DNA of 6,572 nt from Silvimonas sp. (GCA_030151005.1 JASLES010000229.1:1-6572), one strand, 5' to 3'; positions 1-6,060 are shown, numbered from the stretch's first letter. The notes: a model not told the origin generated them from the sequence alone. Program-made: numbers and translations.

Positions 1-131
1 TCGTCATTCTTGCCAATAAAGGGCAACAGGATGGCCGTGCCCAGATCCCAGCCACCGGTCAGGGCAAAGCCGATCAGCAGTACGCCGACCAGCGCCCACC
101 AGATCAGTTTGAGCGTTTCGTAATCAAGCAT
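1..131 (-). CDS. cydB: Cytochrome bd ubiquinol oxidase subunit II (N-terminal part)
   Basis: Start of the second subunit of the cytochrome bd quinol oxidase, an integral inner-membrane protein that pairs with CydA. Only 43 codons lie in the window; the gene continues past the left edge. The protein begins MLDYETLKLIWWALVGVLL, matching the E. coli CydB N terminus nearly residue for residue, and residues 9-25 form the first membrane helix. The ATG at 131-129 lies inside the last codons of cydA (8-base overlap in another frame), so translation is probably coupled to cydA. One oddity: the usual TDGFD motif after helix 1 reads TGGWD here, so the first aspartate is glycine (residue 26) while D29 is kept. 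Identification is firm despite the short length, because cydB is also the expected neighbour of cydA. Confidence 0.93.
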   Translation of the reverse strand, partial: MLDYETLKLIWWALVGVLLIGFALTGGWDLGTAILLPFIGKND

Positions 132-1701
132 GCTGGTTCCCCTGGGTCAGTTTCTTTTCACTGTGATAGCGGCCGGTATGCAGCGACGATGGGCCAAGCT
201 TGATGTACTTGAGCATCAGATACATCTCGATCACAAATAGCGCGCTGTAGATGCCGATCAGACCAATCAGACTGAAATGCAACTGGCCGGGCTCCAGCGC
301 GGATGCCGACAACATGGTGGGCAGCACGCCAGAGATCGTCCACGGCTGACGACCGTACTCCGCCACAAACCAGCCCAGTTCAATCGCCACCCATGGTAGC
401 GGGATGGAGAACACGATCAGCTTGAGCAACCAGCGTTGCGGGGCAAGGTTGCGGCGGGCCAGAAAGTAGAAAGAAGCGGCAAAGATAAACAGGAACAAGA
501 ACCCCAGCCCGACCATGATGCGGAAAGAGAAGAACAGCGGCAGCACCTGCGGGATGGTGTCATTGGCCGCCAGCTTGATCTGCTCTGGCGTGGCATCAGT
601 GACTTTGTCGGTGTACTTCTTCAGCAACAGCCCAAACCCCAAGTCCAGCTTGTGCGCTTCAAATTGCTGTTTGACAGCGTCGCTCTTGTCCCCCGCCAGC
701 AGTTTTTGCAGCGCGTCGTACGCCACCATGCCGCTGCGGATACGGCCTTCGTATTGCACCTTGAGGTCTTTCAGGCCGGTGACCTGTTTGTCGACCGAGC
801 GCGTGGCAATCAGCCCCAGCACGTACGGGATACGGATGGCGTAATCGGTGCGCTCTTCTTTCTGGTTAGGAATACCAATGGCCGTGAATGTGGCCGGGGC
901 AGGCATGGTGTCCCACTCCGCTTCAATGGCCGCCAGTTTCACCTTCTGCACTTCACCGGAGGTATACCCGGACTCATCTCCCAGCACGATCACCGACAAC
1001 ACGGAGGCCAGACCAAAACCCGCCGCCACGGCAAAAGAGCGGATGGCAAAGCCGGTATCGCGCGCTTTCAACAAATACCAGGACGATACGCCCAGCACAA
1101 ACATGGAGGCCGCCACGTAACCCGCCGCCACGGTATGCACAAACTTGACCTGCGCCACCGGGTTGAAGAACACATCGACAATGCTGGTCAGCTCCATGCG
1201 CATGGTTTCGTAGTTGAACTCTGCGCCCACCGGGTTCTGCATCCAGCCATTGGCGATCAGAATCCACAGCGCGGACAAGTTGGAGCCCAGCGCCACCAGG
1301 AAAGTCACGCCCAGATGCTGCACGCGGGAGAGGCGGTCCCAGCCAAAGAAAAACAGGCCGACAAAGGTGGACTCCAGAAAGAACGCCATCATGCCTTCGA
1401 TGGCCAGCGGCACCCCGAAGATGTCTCCCACATAATGCGAGTAATACGCCCAGTTGGTCCCAAACTGGAATTCCATGGTGATCCCGGTGGTCACCCCCAT
1501 GGCAAAGTTGATCCCGAAGAGCTTGCCCCAGAAGCGGGTCATGTCTTTGTAGACCTGCTGATTGGTCATGACGTACATGGATTCACAGATCACCAGAATC
1601 CAGCTCAGACCCAGCGTGAGCGGCACAAACAGAAAGTGGAACATGGCGGTTGAGCCGAACTGCAACCGTGACAGTGTCACCACGTCTTCGGCGAATATCA
1701 T
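124..1701 (-). CDS. cydA: Cytochrome bd ubiquinol oxidase subunit I
   Basis: Quinol-oxidising, heme-bearing subunit of cytochrome bd, a high-affinity terminal oxidase in the inner membrane that reduces oxygen to water and generates proton motive force without pumping. The 525 residues align end to end with E. coli CydA. By that alignment the heme ligands are H22 (b595), H189 and M396 (b558). E102 and E110 match the conserved glutamates near the di-heme site, and K255 and E260 the quinol-site residues of the Q-loop. The signature GWFVAEYGRQPW is at 443-454. The Q-loop is the long E. coli type, not the short CIO/Bacillus type. The ATG overlaps the cydP stop as ATGA. A Shine-Dalgarno GGAGA (plus-strand 1711-1715) lies 9 bases upstream, which fixes the start. 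The stop overlaps the start of cydB. Confidence 0.98.
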   Translation of the reverse strand: MIFAEDVVTLSRLQFGSTAMFHFLFVPLTLGLSWILVICESMYVMTNQQVYKDMTRFWGKLFGINFAMGVTTGITMEFQFGTNWAYYSHYVGDIFGVPLAIEGMMAFFLESTFVGLFFFGWDRLSRVQHLGVTFLVALGSNLSALWILIANGWMQNPVGAEFNYETMRMELTSIVDVFFNPVAQVKFVHTVAAGYVAASMFVLGVSSWYLLKARDTGFAIRSFAVAAGFGLASVLSVIVLGDESGYTSGEVQKVKLAAIEAEWDTMPAPATFTAIGIPNQKEERTDYAIRIPYVLGLIATRSVDKQVTGLKDLKVQYEGRIRSGMVAYDALQKLLAGDKSDAVKQQFEAHKLDLGFGLLLKKYTDKVTDATPEQIKLAANDTIPQVLPLFFSFRIMVGLGFLFLFIFAASFYFLARRNLAPQRWLLKLIVFSIPLPWVAIELGWFVAEYGRQPWTISGVLPTMLSASALEPGQLHFSLIGLIGIYSALFVIEMYLMLKYIKLGPSSLHTGRYHSEKKLTQGNQHA

Positions 1702-1910
1702 TTGGGGGTTTCTCCGGGAGTACGCAAAGCGGGGCTGGACGCGGCAACGCCCAGTATTTGTTGCCGCACAAGATCAGTGGGCATATTCATGTCTTTGGCC
1801 GCCGGATGCGCAAACCACGCATTCCAGGCCAGCCACAACAACGCGCACTTGACGATCAGCACGCCGGTGATTTCCAGCGCCAGACGCCGGTCAAAAGATG
1901 GCAACTGCAT
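1698..1910 (-). CDS. cydP: Small single-span cytochrome bd accessory protein (CydP-like)
   Basis: A 70-residue protein with one hydrophobic segment (about residues 9-30, rich in L, I, V, W and A) after a short basic N terminus, then a polar tail. Size, single membrane span and position directly ahead of cydA match the family annotated as cytochrome oxidase putative small subunit CydP. Its exact role is not established; a stabilising or assembly role like that of CydX is a guess from analogy. I place the start at the ATG at 1910-1908 because GGAG sits 7 bases upstream. An in-frame TTG at 1928 would add six residues (MSRSGS) but would make the Shine-Dalgarno part of the coding sequence. The TGA stop overlaps the cydA ATG by four bases, so the two are probably co-translated. 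The family name comes from memory of similar sequences; the gene itself is well supported. Confidence 0.8.
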   Translation of the reverse strand: MQLPSFDRRLALEITGVLIVKCALLWLAWNAWFAHPAAKDMNMPTDLVRQQILGVAASSPALRTPGETPK

Positions 1911-1928
1911 ACTGCCGCTCCGTGACAA

Positions 1929-1945
1929 GTAGCACCGCGTGCTAC
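1929..1945. promoter_or_regulatory. Perfect 7-bp inverted repeat upstream of the cyd genes
   Basis: GTAGCAC and GTGCTAC are separated by the three bases CGC, 18 bases upstream of the cydP ATG in the 115-base gap after the regulator gene. It could be a protein-binding site, or a short hairpin in the leader of the cydPAB mRNA close to the ribosome-binding site. No convincing -35/-10 pair or FNR/ANR-type TTGAT-N4-ATCAA box was found in this gap, so the cyd promoter itself is not located. There is no T-run, so it is not an intrinsic terminator. Confidence 0.4.
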
Positions 1946-2025
1946 CAGGGTATTGTCAGTCTAGACATGCAAACGGGGATTTGCGGGCCGGAACCGCGAC
2001 AAAGGCGGCCCGGGATACCGGCGGC

Positions 2026-2580
2026 TCAGCTCTCGGTGCGATCACCGCGCAGGCGGTCCGCAAGACCCAGCACCTTTTGCACCTTGCTACCCAGCCGCAT
2101 CAGGTTCTCCAGCGTTTGTGGAGACAAACGATGAATCTCGTCAAACCAGCCCGTGGCCAGGTCAATCAGCTCATGCATTTGCTGCATGCGCTCCTGGGCG
2201 TAGCGTTCTTCATCGTTGGTGGGGTTGACCAGCATGGCATCGCGCAGCATGGACAGCGTGGGGTCGATTTCGCGCTTTTTCTTCTCTTCCGCCAGGGTGC
2301 GGAAAATCTCCCACACGTCTTTGGGCGCTTCAAAGTATTCGCGCCGATCGCCCGGCAGGTGGCTCATTTTGCACAAGCGCCAGGACTGCAATTCTTTGAG
2401 GCCCATGCTGACGTTGGAGCGGGAAAAACCCAGGGTCTCGCCGATCTCGTCGGCGTTGAGCGGGCGTTCTGAAATGAAGAGGACGGCGTAGATCTGGCCG
2501 ACGGTGCGATTCACGCCCCAGCGGCTGCCCATCTCGCCAAAATGCAGGATGAAGCGCTCGGTAAGCTCGGTAAGTTGCAT
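2026..2580 (-). CDS. GbsR/MarR-type winged-helix transcriptional regulator
   Basis: A 184-residue cytoplasmic DNA-binding protein. Residues about 20-85 form a MarR-like winged helix: GQIYAVLFISERPLNADEIGETLG covers the first helices in two parts (28-40 and 41-51), SRSNVSMGLKEL (53-64) is the likely recognition helix, and LPGDRREYF (75-83) the wing. The rest (about 86-178) is predicted helical and charged, suited to dimerisation. The order of segments and the GSRWGVNRTVGQIYA region resemble the GbsR-like branch of the MarR superfamily. The effector is unknown; there is a single cysteine (C70). The gene lies 115 bases upstream of cydP on the same strand, so it is the natural candidate to control the cyd genes, though this is inference. 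A near-perfect palindrome 76 bases ahead of its ATG is a likely autoregulatory operator. The start ATG (2580-2578) has only a weak Shine-Dalgarno-like AGATCAG upstream. Confidence 0.9.
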   Translation of the reverse strand: MQLTELTERFILHFGEMGSRWGVNRTVGQIYAVLFISERPLNADEIGETLGFSRSNVSMGLKELQSWRLCKMSHLPGDRREYFEAPKDVWEIFRTLAEEKKKREIDPTLSMLRDAMLVNPTNDEERYAQERMQQMHELIDLATGWFDEIHRLSPQTLENLMRLGSKVQKVLGLADRLRGDRTES

Positions 2581-2655
2581 GTTCTGATCTGCCAGTGGGT
2601 GCGCGGCGCGTCTGCACCGTCGCTATTTTTTGGTTTTTCGTTTCTGGTATTTCTG

Positions 2656-2679
2656 AATTTTCACTAATTACTGAAAATT
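2656..2679. promoter_or_regulatory. 24-bp near-perfect palindrome, candidate operator
   Basis: Half-sites AATTTTCA and TGAAAATT flank an 8-base centre, CTAATTAC, which is itself symmetric except for its outer pair. All twelve base pairs of the dyad match except one (C2664 opposite C2671). It sits in the divergent region, 76 bases before the GbsR/MarR-type gene and 93 bases before the CsoR-type gene. Length, AT-richness and symmetry suit a dimeric winged-helix protein, so autoregulation by the GbsR-type protein is the simplest reading. A TTTACA-like -35 for the minus-strand gene lies at its edge (2679-2684), so binding could block transcription. The CsoR-type protein is a less likely binder, because its family prefers G/C-tract sites. 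Confidence 0.6.
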
Positions 2680-2691
2680 GTAAAACTACGT

Positions 2692-2722
2692 TTGCGCTCG
2701 CGCAATATGTGTTTGGTATTTT
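2692..2722 (+). promoter_or_regulatory. Promoter candidate for the metal-resistance operon, with inverted repeat
   Basis: An extended -10 element reads TGGTATTTT at 2714-2722 (TGN plus a four-of-six match to TATAAT). A poor -35-like TTGCGC lies 19 bases further up at 2692-2697. The -35-like bases are also the left half of a perfect inverted repeat, TTGCGC-TC-GCGCAA (2692-2705), so a regulator could act there. Transcription would start near 2729, placing the C/G-tract operator and the Shine-Dalgarno within a leader of about 45 bases. Confidence 0.4.
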
Positions 2723-2744
2723 TTCGGGAACTCTGGATTGCCAC

Positions 2745-2761
2745 ATCCCCCCCGGGGGGAT
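2745..2761. promoter_or_regulatory. CsoR/RcnR-type operator overlapping the ribosome-binding site
   Basis: The site reads AT, seven C, six G, AT: a G/C-tract dyad bounded by AT, followed by ACC, so on the minus strand it begins GGTATCCCCCC. CsoR/RcnR/FrmR-family repressors are known to bind GC-tract dyads with AT-rich ends. The site ends 11 bases before the start codon of a gene of exactly this family, which suggests autoregulation. The G-run (2754-2759) plus A2760 is also the only plausible Shine-Dalgarno for that gene, about 12 bases from its ATG, so the repressor or an RNA hairpin could also affect translation. Confidence 0.65.
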
Positions 2762-2772
2762 ACCATGCAGCC

Positions 2773-3042
2773 ATGAAACACACTGACCATCCGGAAATCC
2801 TCAACCGCTTGCGCCGCGCCGAAGGCCACTTGAAAACCATCATGCGCATGCTGGAAGAAGAACGCGCTTGCCTGGATATTGCCCAGCAACTACAGGCCGT
2901 AGAAAAAGCCATTGCCAGTGCCAAGCGCCAACTGGTGCAAGACCATATTGATCATTGCCTTGAACACGCGGTGGATGCCGCCGGTGAAACGGGCCAGCGC
3001 GAAGCACTGGACGAGTTCAAACAGATCGTCCGCTATCTTTGA
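2773..3042 (+). CDS. CsoR/RcnR-family metal-sensing transcriptional repressor
   Basis: An 89-residue all-helical repressor of the DUF156/CsoR family, which binds operator DNA as a tetramer in the apo state and releases it on metal binding. The family core is clear: NRLRRAEGHLKTIMRMLEE (11-29), then ACLDIAQQL (32-40) and the helix carrying DHIDHC (57-62). C33, H58 and C62 have the spacing (25 and 4) of the Cys-His-Cys ligand set of copper CsoR and nickel InrS. RcnR has His at the third position, and FrmR lacks the second-helix pair. H3 and H6 near the N terminus could add a fourth ligand. The ATG at 2773 is chosen because homology starts there and the operator/Shine-Dalgarno lies just upstream; earlier in-frame codons would run through the operator. 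It is followed after 9 bases by a CDF exporter, its probable target. The metal cannot be named from sequence. Confidence 0.92.
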   Translation: MKHTDHPEILNRLRRAEGHLKTIMRMLEEERACLDIAQQLQAVEKAIASAKRQLVQDHIDHCLEHAVDAAGETGQREALDEFKQIVRYL

Positions 3043-3051
3043 GACCGACTG

Positions 3052-4107
3052 ATGACATCCTCTTACCGTCCAGCCAGCCCCCCTGCCCCGCATGAGCACG
3101 GCGCGTCCTGCGGGCATGACCATGCCGATCATGGCCACAATCACGCCGGCCACGATCACAAAGGCCATGATCATGGCCATCATCACGACCATGACCACAC
3201 TTTTGGCCACGCCCACGGTGTGACCGACCAGCGCCGTATTGCCGCGGCCTTTGTCATCATCGCCGCATTCATGGTGGTAGAGATCGTCGGCGGTATCTGG
3301 TCGGGCTCGCTCGCCTTGCTGGCTGATGCCGGTCATATGGTGTCAGATGCCGCAGCGCTGGGCTTTTCCTGGCTGGCCTTGCACATTGGCAAACGGCCGG
3401 CCAACGCGCGGCTGACCTTTGGCTACAAACGGCTGGAAATCCTGGCGGCCTTTGTGAATGGCTGCGCGCTGTTTCTGGTGGCGGCGTGGATTTTGTACGA
3501 AGCCATCGTGCGCTTTGCGCAACCCGTCCCCATTTTGTCCGGCCCAATGTTATGGGTAGCCGGGATCGGGCTGGCCGCGAACATTGCCGCGTTCTATGTC
3601 CTCAATGGCGGCAACCAGGAAAACCTGAATATGCGCAGTGCCTGGTTGCACGTGCTGGGTGACATGCTGGGTTCGGTTGCGGCCATTATTGCCGCGCTGA
3701 TCATCCGATTTACTGGCTGGACCCCGATCGACCCCTTGTTGTCTGTGCTGGTCGCCTTGTTGATCCTGAAAAGTGCCTGGCAGATTGTCAAAGCCACTAC
3801 ACATATCCTGCTGGAAGGCACCCCGCCCAATCTGCAACTGACCGACATCAAGGCCGATCTGGAGCAGCATATTGAAGGCGTGACCGACATCCATCACATC
3901 CACGCCTGGGCCATGACAGCCGAACAACTGATGGTCACGCTGCACGCCGTGGCCGAACCGGGCGCGGATCAGGCGGCCATCGTGACGCGTATTCAGCAAC
4001 GGCTGGCCAGCGAGTTCAATGTCGGCCACGTGACCGTGCAGGTAGAAACGGCGGATTGCGTAGAGCAGTTCCATCAGTTTGAATCGGGCGAGGCACAGTG
4101 CCACTGA
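3052..4107 (+). CDS. CDF-family divalent cation exporter (CzcD/ZitB-like)
   Basis: An inner-membrane proton-coupled antiporter that exports zinc or related divalent cations. The 351 residues show a cytosolic N-terminal tail (1-56) with 18 histidines in HDH/HGH runs, then six membrane helices (about 62-82, 85-110, 127-150, 165-185, 198-219, 225-245). A C-terminal domain (about 250-335) has the usual metal-binding His (HHIHAW, 281-286). Site A is HxxxD in helix 2 (H95, D99) and HxxxD in helix 5 (H200, D204), the zinc-type signature of ZitB and CzcD. The conserved FGYKRLEILAAFVNG follows helix 2. It is not DmeF, which has a second His in place of D99, nor a Mn/Fe type (DxxxD). The ATG follows the repressor stop by 9 bases, with GAGA 7 bases upstream, so it is co-transcribed. 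No terminator is seen after it. Confidence 0.95.
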   Translation: MTSSYRPASPPAPHEHGASCGHDHADHGHNHAGHDHKGHDHGHHHDHDHTFGHAHGVTDQRRIAAAFVIIAAFMVVEIVGGIWSGSLALLADAGHMVSDAAALGFSWLALHIGKRPANARLTFGYKRLEILAAFVNGCALFLVAAWILYEAIVRFAQPVPILSGPMLWVAGIGLAANIAAFYVLNGGNQENLNMRSAWLHVLGDMLGSVAAIIAALIIRFTGWTPIDPLLSVLVALLILKSAWQIVKATTHILLEGTPPNLQLTDIKADLEQHIEGVTDIHHIHAWAMTAEQLMVTLHAVAEPGADQAAIVTRIQQRLASEFNVGHVTVQVETADCVEQFHQFESGEAQCH

Positions 4108-4207
4108 CCGGACTGTGCTGCCCCATCCGCCTTGACACTGCGCTAGCCAGCGCTGCTGCGCTGCGGCAAGATCACGGCATGGATCGTATCAACGCTGGAG
4201 AAACCCA

Positions 4208-4960
4208 ATGATCGTACTCGTAACCGGCGCCAGCATCGGCATCGGTGAGGCCACCGCCCGCCGCTTTCTGGATGAAGGCCACAAGGTCATTGCTGCCGCC
4301 CGCAGCACTGACGCCCTGGCCGTGCTGGCCAGCCAATACCCCGGCAAGGTGCATGCACTGACACTGGATGTGACCGACAACGCGGCTGTCATTGCCGCAC
4401 TGGCAGGCCTGCCGGCCGAATTTGCCGAGATCGATGTGCTGGTCAACAACGCCGGTCTGGCGCTGGGTCTGGAGCCCGCACAACGCGCGGACCTGACCGA
4501 CTGGGAACGCATGATCGACACCAACATCAAGGGCCTCATGTATGTCACCCGCGCCGTACTACCCGGCATGGTGGCTCGTGATCGGGGTGCCATCGTCAAC
4601 CTGGGCTCTGTGGCCGGGCGCTGGCCCTATCCGGGCGGGAATGTCTATGGTGCGACCAAGGCGTTTGTACGCCAGTTCTCGCTGAACCTGCGTGCAGACC
4701 TTTTGGGCACGCGCGTACGGGTGACGGATGTGGAGCCCGGTATGGTGGGCGGCACGACGTTCTCCAACGTACGGTTTCACGGCGATGACGAGCGCGCGGC
4801 GACGGTTTACAACGGCACCGAGCCGCTGACCCCGCAGGATATTGCCGATGCCATTTACTGGATTGCCTCGCGGCCGGATCGCGTCAACATCAACACCATT
4901 GAGATTATGCCGGTGCGCCAATCGTTTGGTGGGTTGGCGATTGATCGGGATCGACGTTAA
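4208..4960 (+). CDS. ydfG: NADP-dependent 3-hydroxy acid dehydrogenase (short-chain dehydrogenase)
   Basis: A cytosolic classical short-chain dehydrogenase of 250 residues that aligns along its length with E. coli YdfG. YdfG oxidises L-allo-threonine, serine and other 3-hydroxy acids with NADP and reduces malonic semialdehyde to 3-hydroxypropionate. The cofactor motif TGASIGIG is at 6-13, NNAG at 80-83, and the catalytic set is N106, S134, Y147, K151 (VYGATK). YdfG-specific stretches are kept: NNAGLALGLEPA (80-91), GGNVYGATKAFVRQFSLNLR (143-162) and VNINTIEIMPV (226-236). The start has a good Shine-Dalgarno, GGAG, 7 bases upstream. The 100 bases before it hold an inverted repeat, GCGCT-AGCC-AGCGC (4140-4153), and an isolated TTGACA (4132-4137) without a matching -10, so whether it has its own promoter is unclear. 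A strong terminator follows, so it ends its transcription unit. Confidence 0.95.
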   Translation: MIVLVTGASIGIGEATARRFLDEGHKVIAAARSTDALAVLASQYPGKVHALTLDVTDNAAVIAALAGLPAEFAEIDVLVNNAGLALGLEPAQRADLTDWERMIDTNIKGLMYVTRAVLPGMVARDRGAIVNLGSVAGRWPYPGGNVYGATKAFVRQFSLNLRADLLGTRVRVTDVEPGMVGGTTFSNVRFHGDDERAATVYNGTEPLTPQDIADAIYWIASRPDRVNINTIEIMPVRQSFGGLAIDRDRR

Positions 4961-4984
4961 GGTTGGCTTTGTCAGTGGAGTAGC

Positions 4985-5011
4985 AAAAAACCGGCCTTGA
5001 GCCGGTTTTTT
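4985..5011. terminator. Intrinsic terminator after ydfG, usable on both strands
   Basis: Eleven-base arms AAAAAACCGGC and GCCGGTTTTTT are perfectly complementary, with a five-base loop, CTTGA. The GC stem is followed by six T on the plus strand, and by symmetry by six T on the minus strand. It starts 24 bases after the ydfG stop. Confidence 0.95.
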
Positions 5012-5024
5012 GTTGGGGGTGTCT

Positions 5025-5039
5025 GCCGGTTGTACCGGC
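5025..5039. repeat. Small perfect hairpin
   Basis: GCCGGT-TGT-ACCGGC, six-base arms and a three-base loop, just past the ydfG terminator. A TTTT follows eight bases later, too far for a standard terminator; it could be a weak backup. Confidence 0.5.
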
Positions 5040-5116
5040 GGCTCTTTTAGTGGATTTGCATCTTCCCCACGATATTAGCCAGCGGTGGGGGGCTTACCTT
5101 GAGCCACTGACTCATC

Positions 5117-5204
5117 ATTCCGGCGGGAATCCAGTACGGCCGCCGCAGGTGGCCTTTGCTGGCAGTCGTCACGTTGTAACCCGGATGAAGGCCCGGAATC
5201 CGGG
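5117..5204. repeat. Two short hairpins resembling dispersed REP-like repeats
   Basis: The first, ATTCC-GGCG-GGAAT at 5117-5130, is followed by CCAGT. The second is CCCGGAT (5180-5186) with ATCCGGG (5198-5204) around an 11-base loop. The first looks like a shortened copy of the fuller repeat at 5562-5582: read on the minus strand, that one also gives CATTCCGGC, a loop, then GGAATCCAGT. This suggests one dispersed family with variable loops. Confidence 0.55.
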
Positions 5205-5233
5205 GTGGCTGCCATGGACAATGTCGGTACGGG

Positions 5234-5339
5234 TGTTAGCGCCTTCGGCGCGCTATTAAAGGCGTTTTGATACCGGCGGTGGCCGGAGCACGTTACTTTC
5301 TTTGCTTCGCCAAAGAAAGTAACCAAAGAAAGGCGACCC
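5234..5339 (+). repeat. Inverted-repeat module, copy A arm
   Basis: This 106-base arm is matched by the reverse complement of 5839-5940. Both start TGTTAGCGCC and end GGCGACCC. Forty consecutive bases are identical (5264-5303 against the complement of 5878-5917). They differ in a block after the first ten bases (20 bases here, 13 there), in A-run lengths and by one C/T change in the loop. It contains CCGGC-GGTG-GCCGG and the long hairpin listed separately. Read outward to inward it leads to a structured core and then a hexamer tract, as copy B does. Confidence 0.9.
5292..5323. repeat. Long perfect stem-loop in copy A
   Basis: GTTACTTTCTTTG (5292-5304) pairs perfectly with CAAAGAAAGTAAC (5311-5323) across a six-base loop, CTTCGC. 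There is no T-run after it, so it does not fit an intrinsic terminator. The same hairpin with one more pair is in copy B. Confidence 0.9.
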
Positions 5340-5389
5340 CAGCCTGGCGGCCCTCCGGGCTTCCCTCAGTCAGTAGGGAGCCTGGGGTC
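5335..5389. repeat. Structured core of copy A
   Basis: GACCCCAG (5335-5342) pairs with CTGGGGTC (5382-5389), closing a 39-base interior that holds further short complementary runs such as TCCCT with AGGGA. The interior sequence does not resemble the core of copy B, although position and overall layout do. Confidence 0.6.
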
Positions 5390-5437
5390 TCCCTCCACTC
5401 CTTCGGCGCTGGGCTTTGATGGGGGAAGAAAGTCAAA

Positions 5438-5476
<39 letters not shown>

Positions 5477-5503
5477 CAGATCATCTGAGTGCCAGTTTTG
5501 TAG

Positions 5504-5533
5504 GGTGGATTCGGAGCGTAGCGACAATCCACC
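5504..5533. repeat. GGTGGATT/AATCCACC hairpin, first copy
   Basis: Eight-base perfect arms (5504-5511 and 5526-5533) around a 14-base loop containing GGAGCGTAGCGAC. A close relative lies in the opposite orientation at 5966-5993. The motif resembles short dispersed hairpins I know from other beta- and gammaproteobacterial genomes. Confidence 0.75.
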
Positions 5534-5537
5534 GTAG

Positions 5538-5554
5538 GCAGCCCGGTGGGCTGC
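5538..5554. repeat. Perfect 7-bp hairpin
   Basis: GCAGCCC-GGT-GGGCTGC, four bases after the previous hairpin and eight before the next, so three hairpins stand in a row between the two module copies. Confidence 0.7.
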
Positions 5555-5561
5555 TGACTGG

Positions 5562-5582
5562 ATTCCGGCTCAAGGCCGGAAT
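5562..5582. repeat. ATTCCGGC/GCCGGAAT hairpin
   Basis: Perfect eight-base arms ATTCCGGC (5562-5569) and GCCGGAAT (5575-5582) with loop TCAAG. On the minus strand it is followed by CCAGT, as the shorter version at 5117-5130 is on the plus strand. Confidence 0.75.
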
Positions 5583-5634
5583 GACGAAGTGGTGGACCAG
5601 CTAAACCATTCTTGCGTACGGACGGTTTGCGAGG

Positions 5635-5692
<58 letters not shown>

Positions 5693-5714
5693 TTTTGACG
5701 TACCTCCCCTCCGG

Positions 5715-5833
5715 CAGTGCCGAGCATCGCAGCAAGGCGCGGGGTTTCGGCGGAGGGGTGTTTGAGGGCGTAGCCCGAGTTCCCGAGCCAGCCGCGCCTT
5801 GCGAGAAGCGCAGGGAACCCCGAAGGGGCACTG
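5715..5833. repeat. Structured core of copy B
   Basis: A nested set of complementary segments: CAGTGCC (5715-5721) with GGCACTG (5827-5833), and inside it GCAAGGCGCGG (5732-5742) with CCGCGCCTTGC (5792-5802). Small hairpins are GGGC-GTA-GCCC (5766-5776) and one made of CCCC, GAA and GGGG near 5818-5828. About 120 bases could fold into a branched structure as RNA or single-stranded DNA. The sequence resembles GC-rich dispersed repeats I recall in xanthomonads and related genomes, but this is memory, not a search. Confidence 0.65.
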
Positions 5834-5838
5834 TCGCA

Positions 5839-5940
5839 GGGTCGCCTTTTCTTTGGTTACTTTCTTTTGGCGAAACAAAAGAAAGTAACGTGCTCCGGCC
5901 ACCGCCGGTATCAAAACCCACCGCGCCGCAGGCGCTAACA
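5839..5940 (-). repeat. Inverted-repeat module, copy B arm
   Basis: Reverse-complement partner of 5234-5339, 102 bases long. It carries the hairpin GTTACTTTCTTTTG (5856-5869) with CAAAAGAAAGTAAC (5876-5889), a 14-bp perfect stem with loop GCGAAA. No matching short direct repeats flank the two outer ends (GTACGGG before copy A, GCGGTTC after copy B), so there is no sign of a target-site duplication. Confidence 0.9.
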
Positions 5941-5965
5941 GCGGTTCATGTTTGAAACCAGCCAA

Positions 5966-5996
5966 GGTGGATTATCGCTACCGCTCCAAATCCCCC
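5966..5996 (-). repeat. GGTGGATT-type hairpin, second copy, degenerate
   Basis: It begins GGTGGATTATCGCTACCGCT and ends AAATCC, matching the reverse complement of 5504-5533 apart from a few changes and one inserted base. The closing arm has decayed, so only five of eight pairs remain. Confidence 0.6.
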
Positions 5997-6060
5997 CTTC
6001 CGCCAACCTCGCAACGGCACGAGCCGTCCCCACCCTACCGCCGGCCCTCCCCGCGCTTCA

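Noticed and set aside
436..1653. Long open frame (405 codons) antisense to cydA
   Set aside because: It is the complement of a highly conserved gene. Its product is His-, Gln- and Arg-rich with no recognisable domain, as expected from the reverse of a GC-biased coding sequence.
1929..2025. FNR/ANR site or intrinsic terminator between the regulator and cydP
   Set aside because: No TTGAT-N4-ATCAA match was found. The GC-rich segment after the regulator stop forms only a short stem with no T-run.
2692..2772. N-terminally extended version of the CsoR-type protein starting at 2692
   Set aside because: The extra 27 residues would be encoded by the promoter and operator, are unlike the family, and lack a ribosome-binding site.
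2773..4107. dmeR-dmeF cobalt/nickel system
   Set aside because: The exporter has HMVSD in helix 2, not the His-rich HxxxH form of DmeF, and its overall sequence is of ZitB/CzcD type.
4132..4160. TTGACA -35 for a ydfG promoter
   Set aside because: No AT-rich -10 at 16-18 bases; the downstream bases are GC-rich and form an inverted repeat.
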